Shown here in pieces: positions 20,345-31,740 of a DNA stretch of 64,000 nucleotides (the stretch's first letter is position 1; the number at the start of each line of letters is the position of its first letter). Both the position numbers and the translations under genes were made by a program. The stretch spans positions 50,414,691 through 50,478,690 of the forward strand of contig JAWZYU010000025.1 in NCBI GenBank assembly GCA_038380435.1, read 5' to 3'. The notes below the pieces were generated by a model. The model saw only the letters and a list, made by a program, of their open reading frames with translations, had not been told where the DNA came from and searched no databases. The DNA comes from Ryuthela nishihirai (taxonomy: Eukaryota; Arthropoda; Arachnida; Araneae; Heptathelidae).

Positions 20345-21424
20345 AACAAAATGTGTTTCACATTTATGATATAGCTCGAGATCCGGTAATAACAAAATGT
20401 GTTTCACATTTAAGATATAGCTCGAGATCCGGTAATAACAAAATGTGTTTCACATTTAAGATATAGCTCGAGATCCGGTAATAACAAAATGTGTTTCACA
20501 TTTAAGATATAGCTCGAGATCCGGTAACAACAAAATGTGTTTCACATTTAAGATATAGCTCGAGATCCGGTAACAACAAAATGTGTTTCACATTTAAGAT
20601 ACAGCTCGAGATCCGGTAATAACAAAATGTGTTTGCACATTTAAGATATAGCTCGAGATCCGGTAATAACAAAATGAGTTTCACACAAAATGAGTTTCAC
20701 ATTATTTATTATTACCATATCTCGAGATCCGGTAATAACAAAATGAGTTTCACATTTAAGATATACCTCGAGATCCGGTAATAACAAAATGTGCTTCACA
20801 TTTAAGATATAGCTCAAGATCCGGTAATAACAAAATGAGTTTCACATTATTTATTATTACCATAGCTCGAGATCCGGTAATAACAAAATGAGTTTCACAT
20901 TATTTATTATTACCATAGCTCGAGATACGATAATCACAAAATGAGTTTCACATTTAAGATATAGCTCGAGATCCGGTAATAACAAAATGTGTTTCACACA
21001 AAATGAGTTTCACATTATTTATTATTACCATAGCTCGAGATCCGGTAATAACAAAATGAGTTTCTCATTTAAGATATGGTTCGAGATCCGGTTATAACAA
21101 AATGAGTTTCACACAAAACGTGATTCACATTATTTATTATTACCATAGCTCGAGATCCGGTAAAAACAAAATGAGTTTCACATTTAAGATAAGGTTCGAG
21201 ATTCGGAAATAACAAAATGAGTTTCACACAAAACGTGATTCACATTATTTATTATTACCATAGCTCGAGATCCGGTAATAACAAAATGAGTTTCACATTT
21301 AAGATATGGTTCGAGATCCGGTAATAACAAAATGAGTTTCACATTATTTATTATTACCATATCTCGAGATCCGGTAATAACAAAATGAGTTTCACATTTA
21401 AGATATAGTCGAGATCCGGTAATC
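20345..21424. repeat. 46/53-bp minisatellite with two unit types
   Basis: The basic 46-bp unit is AACAAAATGTGTTTCACATT, TAAGATATAG, CTCGAGATCCGGTAAT. From about 20690 a second type carries GAGTTTCACATTATTTATTA TTACCAT in place of the TTTAAGATATAG segment, giving about 53 bp. The two types alternate irregularly. The CTCGAG core is self-complementary. Confidence 0.92.
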
Positions 21425-22109
21425 TCTGCTTGTGTCGAAAGATCAGTGGTGCATCCTCAAGCTTAGTGACCTCCAGGTCAGATGAGGTCACGTCTGGAGT
21501 ACGCTAATTACAGCGCGCCAACGTATCCTCCCTTGGCGCCCCAGCTGCTTTAATGGAGACAGAATGGTGGACCAGGTCAGCCCTTCTCTTCCAACCCTTC
21601 AGTGACCAGAGTCATTAGGGTCAAGAAAGCTGATATTTCTTTTGTTGCGACTAGCCGACATCTATCCGCCAAGGCAAGAGGAGAGGAGGAGGAAGTAACG
21701 GAGGTGGAGGGAGGGGAGGAAGAGGCTGAAGAGGGAGTGTATGAGGGGGAGGGAAAGAAATAGCGGGTCGAGGCGGGAGAGATGTGATATGAAACGGCCC
21801 TTTCTCTGTGGTCAGAACCTAATCATGTCGAGACCCCCAGGGATCCATTAGCCAGAGCCTGCCCATCGACCTAGACCACTTTGATGGACACTGTAATTAT
21901 CTGGCGTGTCCTACCGATCACTTCTAATCGCCTCCGCAGCGTCCGAGGCTCACGAGCTTGATCAGCTCCGACTGCTGGCCCTGACAAGTCTCGTCCGCCT
22001 CTTCATTAGACGACACAGAGGCAGGCCAGCCCGCCCCGCGGGCAGACAGACCCACACCGACCGTCGTGATGTCATCTCTGACGTCATGGCGGCTGCTCTT
22101 CTTCACGTC
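21425..22109. other. GC-rich, largely non-repetitive region
   Basis: It contains a GAGGAGGAGG-type purine tract at 21680-21770, several CpGs and no SINE or transposon. Overlapping 77-codon frames on both strands (21906-22157) share no known domain. It could hold host regulatory or exon sequence, with no direct support. Confidence 0.35.
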
Positions 22110-22940
22110 TCTTCTAGCGCTGCATGGAGATCTCTCTAAATTGGAGAACGGCATCAAAATGGAGAAGAGAATACTGCTGACTGACTCTTCGTGTTTCTTC
22201 TTACTCTGTGGGACTGCATGGAAATCTCTCTAATTTGGTGATGGGAAACGGTATCAAAATGGAGAAGAGATTACTGCTGATTGACTTTTCTCACTCTCTG
22301 GCGATGCATGGGGATATCTCTAAATTGACGAAGGGGAACATTAGCAGAGTGGAAAAGATATTACTACTGACTGACTCTTTGAACCTCTTCTCACTTTCTG
22401 GCGTTGAATGGAGATCACTACAAACTGAAGAAAGGGAACATCATGAGAATGGAAAATAGGTTTTCACTGATTGGCTCTTCATATTTCTTTTCTCGGACTG
22501 CTTGGGAATCTCTCTAATTGGTGCTGGGAAAGGTCATCAAAATTGAAAAGAGTTACTATTGATTCACTCTTCACATCTTCTCACTTTCTGGCGTTGCATG
22601 GTAATCTCTATAAACAGACGTTGTGTGCGGTGATCTTCATAAACAGGAAGGGGGGAGTGTGTGTGTGGTGATGTCCATGAACAGGGGGTTGTGTGCGTGC
22701 GGTGCTCTCTATAAACAGGCGTTGTGTGTGCGTGCTTGCGTGTTTATCTCTATAAACAGGCGCTGCACGGTGATCTCTATAAAACTGGCGAAATGAACGT
22801 TATTAGAATGAAGATATGACCGATGATTGACTCTTTTTCACATCTGATCTTACTTTCTGGCTTTGGACAGGGATCTCTCTAAATTGTCAACAAGGGGAGG
22901 GGAAGTCATCTTAATGGAAAAGAGACAGTTGCTGGAGTGG
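22110..22940 (+). repeat. Degenerate ~90-bp tandem repeat
   Basis: Motifs TGGCG(T/A)TGCATGG, ATCTCTCTAAATTGG and GACTGACTCTTC recur near 22115, 22210, 22300, 22395, 22495, 22585 and 22860. Between 22610 and 22780 a sub-motif CTCTATAAACAGGCG with GTGTGTG runs is amplified. Confidence 0.7.
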
Positions 22941-23300
22941 TCGTTCATTCGGGCTCTTTAAAGCATCCAAGAAATAGAGGAAGATAAATTGCCACGCTGA
23001 CTGTTCCCGTTGCAAAATAAATACTTTTGAACGTGAACGGTAACTAATTCGCGACTAATTTACCACGTGAAATGAATCATTCTTACCGGCAATTTCACGA
23101 CTGAATGGTGATAATGAAATGCATCATATGCTGATGAAATGGTAAGCCCAGTTCAGAAAGCTCCTTTTAAAGCTAGTGAATTCTTGCACAATCTTGGATC
23201 ATTTTCGTATCATTTATAGTTTTCGCCGATTATCTATAATTTTCCCAGGAAAATTCTAAAATATCTTGAACATATTCGGTTGATTGATGACGTCATAATA
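22941..23300. other. Spacer, nothing recognised
   Basis: Mixed-composition sequence without visible gene or element. Confidence 0.4.
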
Positions 23301-23580
23301 AATCAATATTTAATCACTTATTTCTTGGATTAATCAGTAGTTGCTGCAATAATAGGTTAAAAGGACTCCTTATTATAGAGAGGGCGGGGGTGGCTCAGTC
23401 GGTAGCGCGCCAGGCTCGTAATCTGTAGTTCCCAGGTTCAAATCAATATTTAATCACTTATTTCTTGGATTAATCAGTAGTTGCTGCAATAAAAGGTTAA
23501 AAGGACTCCTTATTATAGAGAGGGCGGGGGTGGCTCAGTCGGTAGCGCGCCAGGTTCGTAATCTGTAGTTCCCAGGTTCG
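23301..23580 (+). repeat. 140-bp tandem duplication of flank plus SINE-A head
   Basis: Units 23301-23440 and 23441-23580 both begin AATCAATATTTAATCACTTA, include the SINE-A target site CCTTATTATAGAG, and end in the SINE-A head at the B-box (CCCAGGTTC). Differences are few (AATAATAGG/AATAAAAGG, GGCTCG/GGTTCG). The duplication post-dates SINE insertion. Confidence 0.93.
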
Positions 23581-24412
23581 AGTCCCAGCTGGGTCAGCGT
23601 TGAGATTCAACTCCGCAAAATTCCCCGCCCTGCCCACGGTCAGTAGGGGACACCGATGGGCTTGGAAAGGCCTCCGTCCGTCGGATGGGACGTTAAGCCG
23701 TGGCCCCGTGTGCGGGAGAGCCATACCCTGTGCACGTTAAAGAACACGCTGGATGGCCTTGACGGGAGGCTGCCATCTGTCTCCCAACAGTTGTTCCAGT
23801 GGGTCCCCTCCCCCAACCTTATCTGAGCCTTCGGGGTCCATGTAACCTGGCCATTTAGCCGATGGTGTGCAAAAAACTGCCGCTTAGAGGTAAATCAATC
23901 CAACGTTAAAGAACACGCTGGATGGCCTTGACGGGAGGCTACCATCTGTCTCCCAACAGCTGTTCCAGTGGGTCCCCTCCCCCCAACCTTTTCTGAGCCT
24001 TCGGGGTCCATGTGACCTGGCCATTTAGCCCATGGTGTGCAAAAAACTGCCGCTTAGAGGTAAATCAATCCAACGTTAAAGAACACGATGGATGGCCTTG
24101 ACGGGAGGCTACCATCTGTCTCCCAACAGCTGTTCCAGTGGGTCCCCTCCCCCAACCTTATCTGAGCCTTCGGGGTCCATGTAACCTGGCCATTTAGCCG
24201 ATGGTGTGCAAAAAACTGCCGCTTAGAGGTAAATCAATCCAACGTTAAAGAACACGCTGGATGGCCTTGACGGGAGGCTACCATCTGTCTCCCAACAGCT
24301 GTTCCAGTGGGTCCCCTCCCCCCAACCTTTTCTGAGCCTTCGGGGTCCATGTGACCTGGCCATTTAGCCCATGGTGTGCAAAAAAGTGCCGCTCAGAGGT
24401 AAAACAACCCAA
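23521..24412 (+). mobile_element. SINE-A with three extra tandem 3'-half units
   Basis: One SINE-A head and body is followed by three more copies of the 3' half, each restarting at ACGTTAAAGAACACG and joined through TAAATCAATCCA (starts near 23902, 24072, 24241; period about 170 bp). The whole 892-bp unit is bounded by one 13-bp TSD, CCTTATTATAGAG, at 23508-23520 and 24413-24425. The extra units were therefore either inserted with it or amplified in place. Confidence 0.93.
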
Positions 24413-24425
24413 CCTTATTATAGAG

Positions 24426-24647
24426 TTCAAAAGTAAAGATTTATTAATAAATATTCTCTACTCTTGATTACCGTAAATCAAAACAGAATTTCTGCAAAAT
24501 TTTAATAATGCGAAAAAAAAGGATAGTGTTGAATCTCTGGGAAAAAAAACATATTTTAATTCGATATTACAAATTTTTACCTATACCAATATTCCTCAAA
24601 CTTTGCATCTTTTTTTCATTCTTGCATTGAGTTTTTCTCATCTAACT
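24426..24647. other. AT-rich spacer
   Basis: No recognised feature. Confidence 0.4.
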
Positions 24648-25285
24648 CCCACACTGCCCCCAATAAGAAAGGGGACAGCGAAAAGCTACCGTCTGCATAT
24701 GGACCGTTAAGCAGTGGATCCGGGTGCATGTTAAACAGCTTAGTGGATGGTCTTGACAGGACGCTTCCATCTGTTTCCCCAGCGTTCTCTGGTGGATGGG
24801 CTTGACAGGAGACTTCCATCTGTTTCCCCAGCGTTCTCTGGTGGATGGCCTTGAGAGGAGGCTTCCATCTGTTTCCCCAGCGTTCTCTGGTGGATGGGCT
24901 TGACAGGAGGCTTCCATCTGTTTCCCCAGTGTTCTCTGGTGGATGGCCTTGACAGGACGCTTCCATCTGTTTCCCCAGCGTTCTCTGGTGGATGGCCTTG
25001 ACAGGAGGCTTCCATCTGTTTCCCCAGCGTTCTCTGGTGGATGGCCTTGACAGGAGACTTCCATCTGTTTCCCCAGCGTTCTCTGGTGGATGGCCTTGAC
25101 AGGAGGCTTCCATCTGTTTCCCCAGCGTTCTCTGGTGGATGGGCTTGACAGGAGGCTTCCATCTGTTTCCCCAGTGTTCTCTGGTGGATGGCCTTGACAG
25201 GAGGCTTCCATCTGTTTCCCCAGCGTTCTCTGGTGGATGGCCTTGACAGGAGGCTTCCATCTGTTTCCCCAGCGTTCTCTGGTGG

Positions 25286-25883
25286 ATGGGCTTGACAGGA
25301 GGCTTCCATCTGTTTCCCCAGTGTTCTCTGGTGGATGGGCTTGACAGGAGGCTTCCATCTGTTTCCCCAGCGTTCTCTGGTGGATGGCCTTCACAGGAGG
25401 CTTCCATCTGTTTCCCCAGCGTTCTCTGGTGGATGGGCTTGACAGGAGGCTTCCATCTGTTTCCCCAGCGTTCTCTGGTGGATGGGCTTGACAGGAGGCT
25501 TCCATCTGTTTCCCCAGTGTTCTCTGGTGGATGGCCTTGACAGGAGGCTTCCATCTGTTTCCCCAGCGTTCTCTGGTGGATGGCCTTGACAGGAGGCTTC
25601 CATCTGTTTCCCCAGCGTTCTCTGGTGGATGGGCTTGACAGGAGGCTTCCATCTGTTTCCCCAGTGTTCTCTGGTGGATGGGCTTGACAGGAGGCTTCCA
25701 TCTGTTTCCCCAGCGTTCTCTGGTGGATGGCCTTCACAGGAGGCTTCCATCTGTTTCCCCAGCGTTCTCTGGTGGATGGGCTTGACAGGAGGCTTCCATC
25801 TGTTTCCCCAGCGTTCTTTGGTGGATGGGCTTGACAGGAGGCTTCCATCTGTTTCCCCAGTGTTCTCTGGTGGATGGGCTTGA
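25286..25883 (+). repeat. 343-bp (7-unit) higher-order duplication
   Basis: Matching variant patterns begin at 25286 and 25629, a 343-bp offset (7 x 49). Both copies include a unit with the rare GGCCTTCACAGG change (GAC to CAC; about 25387 and 25731). Confidence 0.85.
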
Positions 25884-28800
25884 CAGGAGGCTTCCATCTG
25901 TTTCCCCAGCGTTCTCTGGTGGATGGGCTTGACAGGAGGCTTCCATCTGTTTCCCCAGTGTTCTCTGGTGGATGGCCTTGACAGGAGGCTTCCATCTGTT
26001 TCCCCAGCGTTCTCTGATGGATGGGCTTGACAGGAGGTTTCCATCTGTTTCCCCAGCGTTCTCTGGTGGATGGCCTTGACAGGAGGCTTCCATCTGTTTC
26101 CCCAGCGTTCTCTGGTGGATGGCCTTGACAGGAGGCTTCCATCTGTTTCCCCAGCGTTCTCTGGTGGATGGCCTTGACAGGAGGCTTCCATCTGTTTCCC
26201 CAGCGTTCTCTGGTGGATGGGCTTGACAGGAGGCTTCCATCTGTTTCCCCAGTGTTCTCTGGTGGATGGGCTTGACAGGAGGCTTCCATCTGTTTCCCCA
26301 GCGTTCTCTGGTGGATGGCCTTGACAGGAGGCTTCCATCTGTTTCCCCAGCGTTCTCTGGTGGATGGCCTTGACAGGAAGCTTCCATCTGTTTCCCCAGC
26401 GTTCTCTGGTGGATGAGCTTGACAGGAGGCTTCCATCTGTTTCCCCAGTGTTCTCTGGTGGATGGGCTTGACAGGAGGATTCCATCTGTTTCCCCAGCGT
26501 TCTCTGGTAGATGGCCTTGACAGGAGGCTTCCATCTGTTTCCCCACCGTTCTCTGGCGGATGGCCTTGACAGGAGGCTTCCATCTGTTTCCCCAGTGTTC
26601 TCTGGTGGATGGCCTTGACAGGAGGCTTCCATCTGTTTCCCCAGCGTTTTCTGGTGGATGGGCTTGACAGGAGGCTTCCATCTGTTTCCCCAGCGTTCTC
26701 TGGTGGATGGCCTTGACAGGAGGCTTCCATCTGTTTCCCCAGCGTTCTCTGGTGGATGGGCTTGACAGGAGGCTTCCATCTGTTTCCCAAGCGTTCTCTG
26801 GTGGATGGGCTTGACAGGAGGCTTCCATCTGTTTCCCCAGCGTTCTCTGGTGGATGGGCTTGACAGGAGGCTTCCATCTGTTTCCCCAGCGTTCTCTGGT
26901 GGATGGCCTTGACAGGAGGCTTCCATCTGTTTCCCCAGCGTTCTCTGGTGGATGGGCTTGACAGGAAGCTTCCATCTGTTTCCCCACCGTTCTCTGGTGG
27001 ATGGCCTTGACAGGAGGCTTCCATCTGTTTCCCCAGCGTTCTCTGGTGGATGGGCTGGACAGGAGGCTTCCATCTGTTTCCCCAGCGTTCTCTGGTGGAT
27101 GGGCTTGACAGGAGGCTTCCATCTGTTTCCCCAGCGTTCTCTGGTGGATGGGCTTGACAGGAGGCTTCCATCTGTTTCCCCAGCGTTCTCTGGTGGATGG
27201 CCTTGACAGGAGGCTTCCATCTGTTTCCCCAGCGTTCTCTGGCGGATGGGCTTGACAGGAGGCTTCCATCTGTTTCCCCAGCGTTCTCTGGTGGATGGCC
27301 TTGACAGGAGGCTTCCATCTGTTTCCCCAGCGTTCTCTGGTGGTTGGCCTTGACAGGAGGCTTCCATCTGTTTCCCCACCGTTCTCTGGTGGATGGGCTT
27401 GACAGGAGGCTTCCATCTGTTTCCCCAGCGTTCTCTGGTGGATGGCCTTGACAGGAGGCTTCCATCTGTTTCCCCACCGTTCTCTGGTGGATGGCCTTGA
27501 CAGGAGGCTTCCATCTGTTTCCCCAGCGTTCTCTGGTGGATGGGCTTGACAGGAGGCTTCCATCTGTTTCCCCAGCGTTCTCTGGTGGATGGGCTTGACA
27601 GGAGGCTTCCATCTGTTTCCCCAGCGTTCTCTGGTGGATGGCCTTGACAGGAGGCTTCCATCTGTTTCCCCAGCGTTCTCTGGCGGATGGCCTTGACAGG
27701 AGGCTTCCATCTGTTTCCCCAGCGTTCTCTGGTGGATGGGCTTGACAGGAAGCTTCCATCTGTTTCCTCACCGTTCTCTGGTGGATGGCCTTGACAGGAG
27801 GCTTCCATCTGTTTCCCCAGCGTTCTCTGGTGGATGGGCTTGACAGGAGGCTTCCATCTGTTTCCCCACCGTTCTCTGGTGGATGGCCTTGACAGGAGGC
27901 TTCCATCTGTTTCCCCAGCGTTCTCTGGTGGATGGGCTTGACAGGAGGCTTCCATCTGTTTCCCCAGCGTTCTCTGGTGGATGGGCTTGACAGGAGGCTT
28001 CCATCTGTTTCCCCAGTGTTCTCTGGTGGATGGGCTTGACAGGAGGCTTCCATCTGTTTCCCCAGCGTTCTCTGGTGGATGGCCTTGACAAGAGGCTTCC
28101 ATCTGTTTCCCCAGCGTTCTCTGGTGGAAGGCCTTGACAGGAGGCTTCCATCTGTTTCCCCAGCGTTCTCTGGTGGATGGGCTTGACAGGAGGCTTCCAT
28201 CTGTTTCCTCAGTGTTCTCTGGTGGATGGGCTTGACAGGAGGCTTCCATCTGTTTCCCCAGCGTTCTCTGGTGGATGGCCTTGACAGGAGGCTTCCATCT
28301 GTTTCCCCAACGTTCTCTGGTGGATGGCTTTGACAGGAGGCTTCCATTTGTTTCCCCAGCGTTCTCTGGTGGATGGCCTTGACAGGAGGCTTCCATCTGT
28401 TTCCCCAGCGTTCTCTGGTGGATGGGCTTGACAGGAGGCTTCCATCTGTTTCCCCAGTGTTCTCTGGTGGATGGGCTTGACAGGAGGCTTCCATCTGTTT
28501 CCCCAGCGTTCTCTGGTGGATGGCCTTGACAGGAGGCTTCCATCTGTTTCCCCAGCGTTCTCTGGTGGATGGGCTTGACAGGAGGCTTCCATCTATTTCC
28601 CCAGCGTTCTCTGGTGGATGGCCTTGACAGGAGGCTTCCATTTGTTTCCCCAGCGTTCTCTGGTGGATGGCCTTGACAGGAGGCTCCCATCTGTTTCCCC
28701 AGCGTTCTCTGGTGGATGGTCTTGACAGGAGGCTTCCATCTGTTTCCCCAGCGTTCTCTGGTGGATGGCCTTGACAGGAGGCGTCCATCTGTTTCCCCAG

Positions 28801-30479
28801 CGTTCTCTGGTGGATGACCTTGACAGGAGGCGTCTATCTGTTTCCCCAGCGTTCTCTGGTGGTTGGCCTTGACAGGAGGCTTCCATCTGTTTCCCCAGCG
28901 TTCTCTGGTGGTTGGCCTTGACAGGAGGCTTCCATCTGTTTCCCCAGCGTTCTCTGGTGGTTGGCCTTGACAGGAGGCGTCCATCTGTTTCCCCAGCGTT
29001 CTCTGGTGGTTGGCCTTGACAGGAGGCTTCCATCTGTTTCCCCAGCGTTCTCTGGTGGTTGGCCTTGACAGGAGGCTTCCATCTGTTTCCCCAGCGTTCT
29101 CTGGTGGATGGTCTTGACAGGAGGCTTCCATCTGTTTCTCCAGCGTTCTCTGGTGGTTGGCCTTGACAGGAGGCGTCCATCTGTTTCCCCAGCGTTCTCC
29201 GGTGGTTGGCCTTGACAGGAGGCTTCCATCTGTTTCCCCAGCGTTCTCTGGTGGTTGGCCTTGACAGGAGGCTTCCATCTGTTTCCCCAGCGTTCTCTGG
29301 TGGTTGGCCTTGACAGGAGGCGTCCATCTGTTTCCCCAGCGTTCTCTGCTGGTTGGCCTTGACAGGAGGCTTCCATCTGTTTCCCCAGCGTTCTCTGATG
29401 GATGGTCTTGACAGGAGGCGTCCATCTGTTTCCCCAGCGTTCTCTGGTGGTTGGCCTTGACAGGAGGCGTCCATCTGTTTCCCCAGCGTTCTCTGGTGGA
29501 TGACCTTGACAGGAGGCGTCCATCTGTTTCCCCAGCGTTCTCTGGTGGTTGGCCTTGACAGGAGGCTTCCATCTGTTTCCCCAGCGTTCTCTGGTGGATG
29601 GTCTTGACAGGAAGCGTCCATCTGTTTCCCCAGCGTTCTCTGGTGGTTGGCCTTGACAGGAGGCGTCCATCTGTTTCCCCAGCGTTCTCTGGTGGTTGGC
29701 CTTGACAGGAGGCTTCCATCTGTTTTCCCAACGTTCTCTGGTGGATGGCCTTGACAGGAGGCTTCCATCTGTTTCCCAAGCGTTCTCTGGTGGATGGGCT
29801 TGACAGGAGGCTTCCATCTGTTTCTCCAGTGTTCTCTGGTGGATGGCCTTGACAGGAGGCTCCCATCTGTTTCCCCAGCGTTCTCTGGTGGATGGTCTTG
29901 ACAGGAGGCTTCCATCTGTTTCCCCAGCGTTCTCTGGTGGATGGCCTTGACAGGAGGCGTCCATCTGTTTCCCCAGCGTTCTCTGGTGGATGACCTTGAC
30001 AGGAGGCGTCCATCTGTTTCCCCAGCGTTCTCTGCTGGTTGGCCTTGACAGGAGGCTTCCATCTGTTTCCCCAGCGTTCTCTGGTGGTTGGCCTTGACAG
30101 GAGGCGTCCATCTGTTTCCCCAGCGTTCTCTGGTGGTTGGCCTTGACAGGAGGCTTCCATCTGTTTCCCCAGCGTTCTCTGGTGGTTGGCCTTGACAGGA
30201 GGCTTCCATCTGTTTCCCCAGCGTTCTCTGGTGGATGGTCTTGACAGGAGGCGTCCATCTGTTTCCCCAGCGTTCTGTGGTGGTTGGCCTTGACAGGAGG
30301 CTTCCATCTGTTTCCCCAGCGTTCTCTGGTGGTTGGCCTTGACAGGAGGCGTCCATCTGTTTCCCCAGCGTTCTCTGGTGGTTGGCCTTGACAGGAGGCT
30401 TCCATCTGTTTCCCCAGCGTTCTCTGGTGGTTGGCCTTGACAGGAGGCTTCCATCTGTTTCCCCAGCGTTCTCTGGTGG

Positions 30480-31740
30480 ATGGTCTTGACAGGAGGCGTC
30501 CATCTGTTTCCCCAGCGTTCTGTGGTGGTTGGTCTTGACAGGAGGCTTCCATCTGTTTCCCCAGCGTTCTCTGGTGGTTGGCCTTGACAGGAGGCTTCCA
30601 TCTGTTTCCCCAGCGTTCTCTGGTGGTTGGCCTTGACAGGAGGCGTCCATCTGTTTCCCCAGCGTTCTCTGGTGGTTGGCCTTGACAGGAGGCTTCCATC
30701 TGTTTCCCCAGCGTTCTCTGGTGGATGGTCTTGACAGGAGGCGTCCATCTGTTTCCCCAGCGTTCTCTGGTGGTTGGCCTTGACAGGAGGCGTCCATCTG
30801 TTTCCCCAGCGTTCTCTGGTGGATGACCTTGACAGGAGGCGTCCATCTGTTTCCCCAGCGTTCTCTGGTGGTTGGCCTTGACAGGAGGCTTCCATCTGTT
30901 TCCCCAGCGTTCTCTGGTGGATGGTCTTGAGAGGAGGCGTCCATCTGTTTCCCCAGAGTTCTCTGGTGGTTGGCCTTGACAGGAGGCGTCCATCTGTTTC
31001 CCCAGCGTTCTCTGGTGGTTGGCCTTGACAGGAGGCTTCCATCTGTTTCCCCAGCGTTCTCTGGTGGTTGGCCTTGACAGGAGGCTTCCATCTGTTTCCC
31101 CAGCGTTCTCTGGTGGATGGTCTTGACAGGAGGCGTCCATCTGTTTCCCCAGCGTTCTGTGGTGGTTGGCCTTGACAGGAGGCTTCCATCTGTTTCCCCA
31201 GCGTTCTCTGGTGGTTGGCCTTGACAGGAGGCTTCCATCTGTTTCCCCAGCGTTCTCTGGTGGTTGGCCTTGACAGGAGGCGTCCATCTGTTTCCCCAGC
31301 GTTCTCTGGTGGTTGGCCTTGACAGGAGGCTTCCATCTGTTTCCCCAGCGTTCTCTGGTGGATGGTCTTGACAGGAGGCGTCCATCTGTTTCCCCAGCGT
31401 TCTCTGGTGGTTGGCCTTGACAGGAGGCGTCCATCTGTTTCCCCAGCGTTCTCTGGTGGATGACCTTGACAGGAGGCGTCCATCTGTTTCCCCAGCGTTC
31501 TCTGGTGGTTGGCCTTGACAGGAGGCTTCCATCTGTTTCCCCAGCGTTCTCTGGTGGATGGTCTTGAGAGGAGGCGTCCATCTGTTTCCCCAGAGTTCTC
31601 TGGTGGTTGGCCTTGACAGGAGGCGTCCGTCTGTTTCCCCAGCGTTCTCTGGTGGTTGGCCTTGACAGGAGGCTTCCATCTGTTTCCCCAGCGTTCTCTG
31701 GTGGTTGGCCTTGACAGGAGGCTTCCATCTGTTTCCCCAG
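30480..31740 (+). repeat. 637-bp (13-unit) higher-order duplication
   Basis: Rare markers recur at a 637-bp (13 x 49) offset: GTTCTGTGG at 30516 and 31153, CTTGAGAGG at 30926 and 31563, CAGAGTTCTC at 30954 and 31591. The order of all intervening variants is the same, and I noted only two differences (GGTCTT/GGCCTT and CGTCCATC/CGTCCGTC). Similarity ends near 31740, where GGATGGGCTT units begin. Confidence 0.9.
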
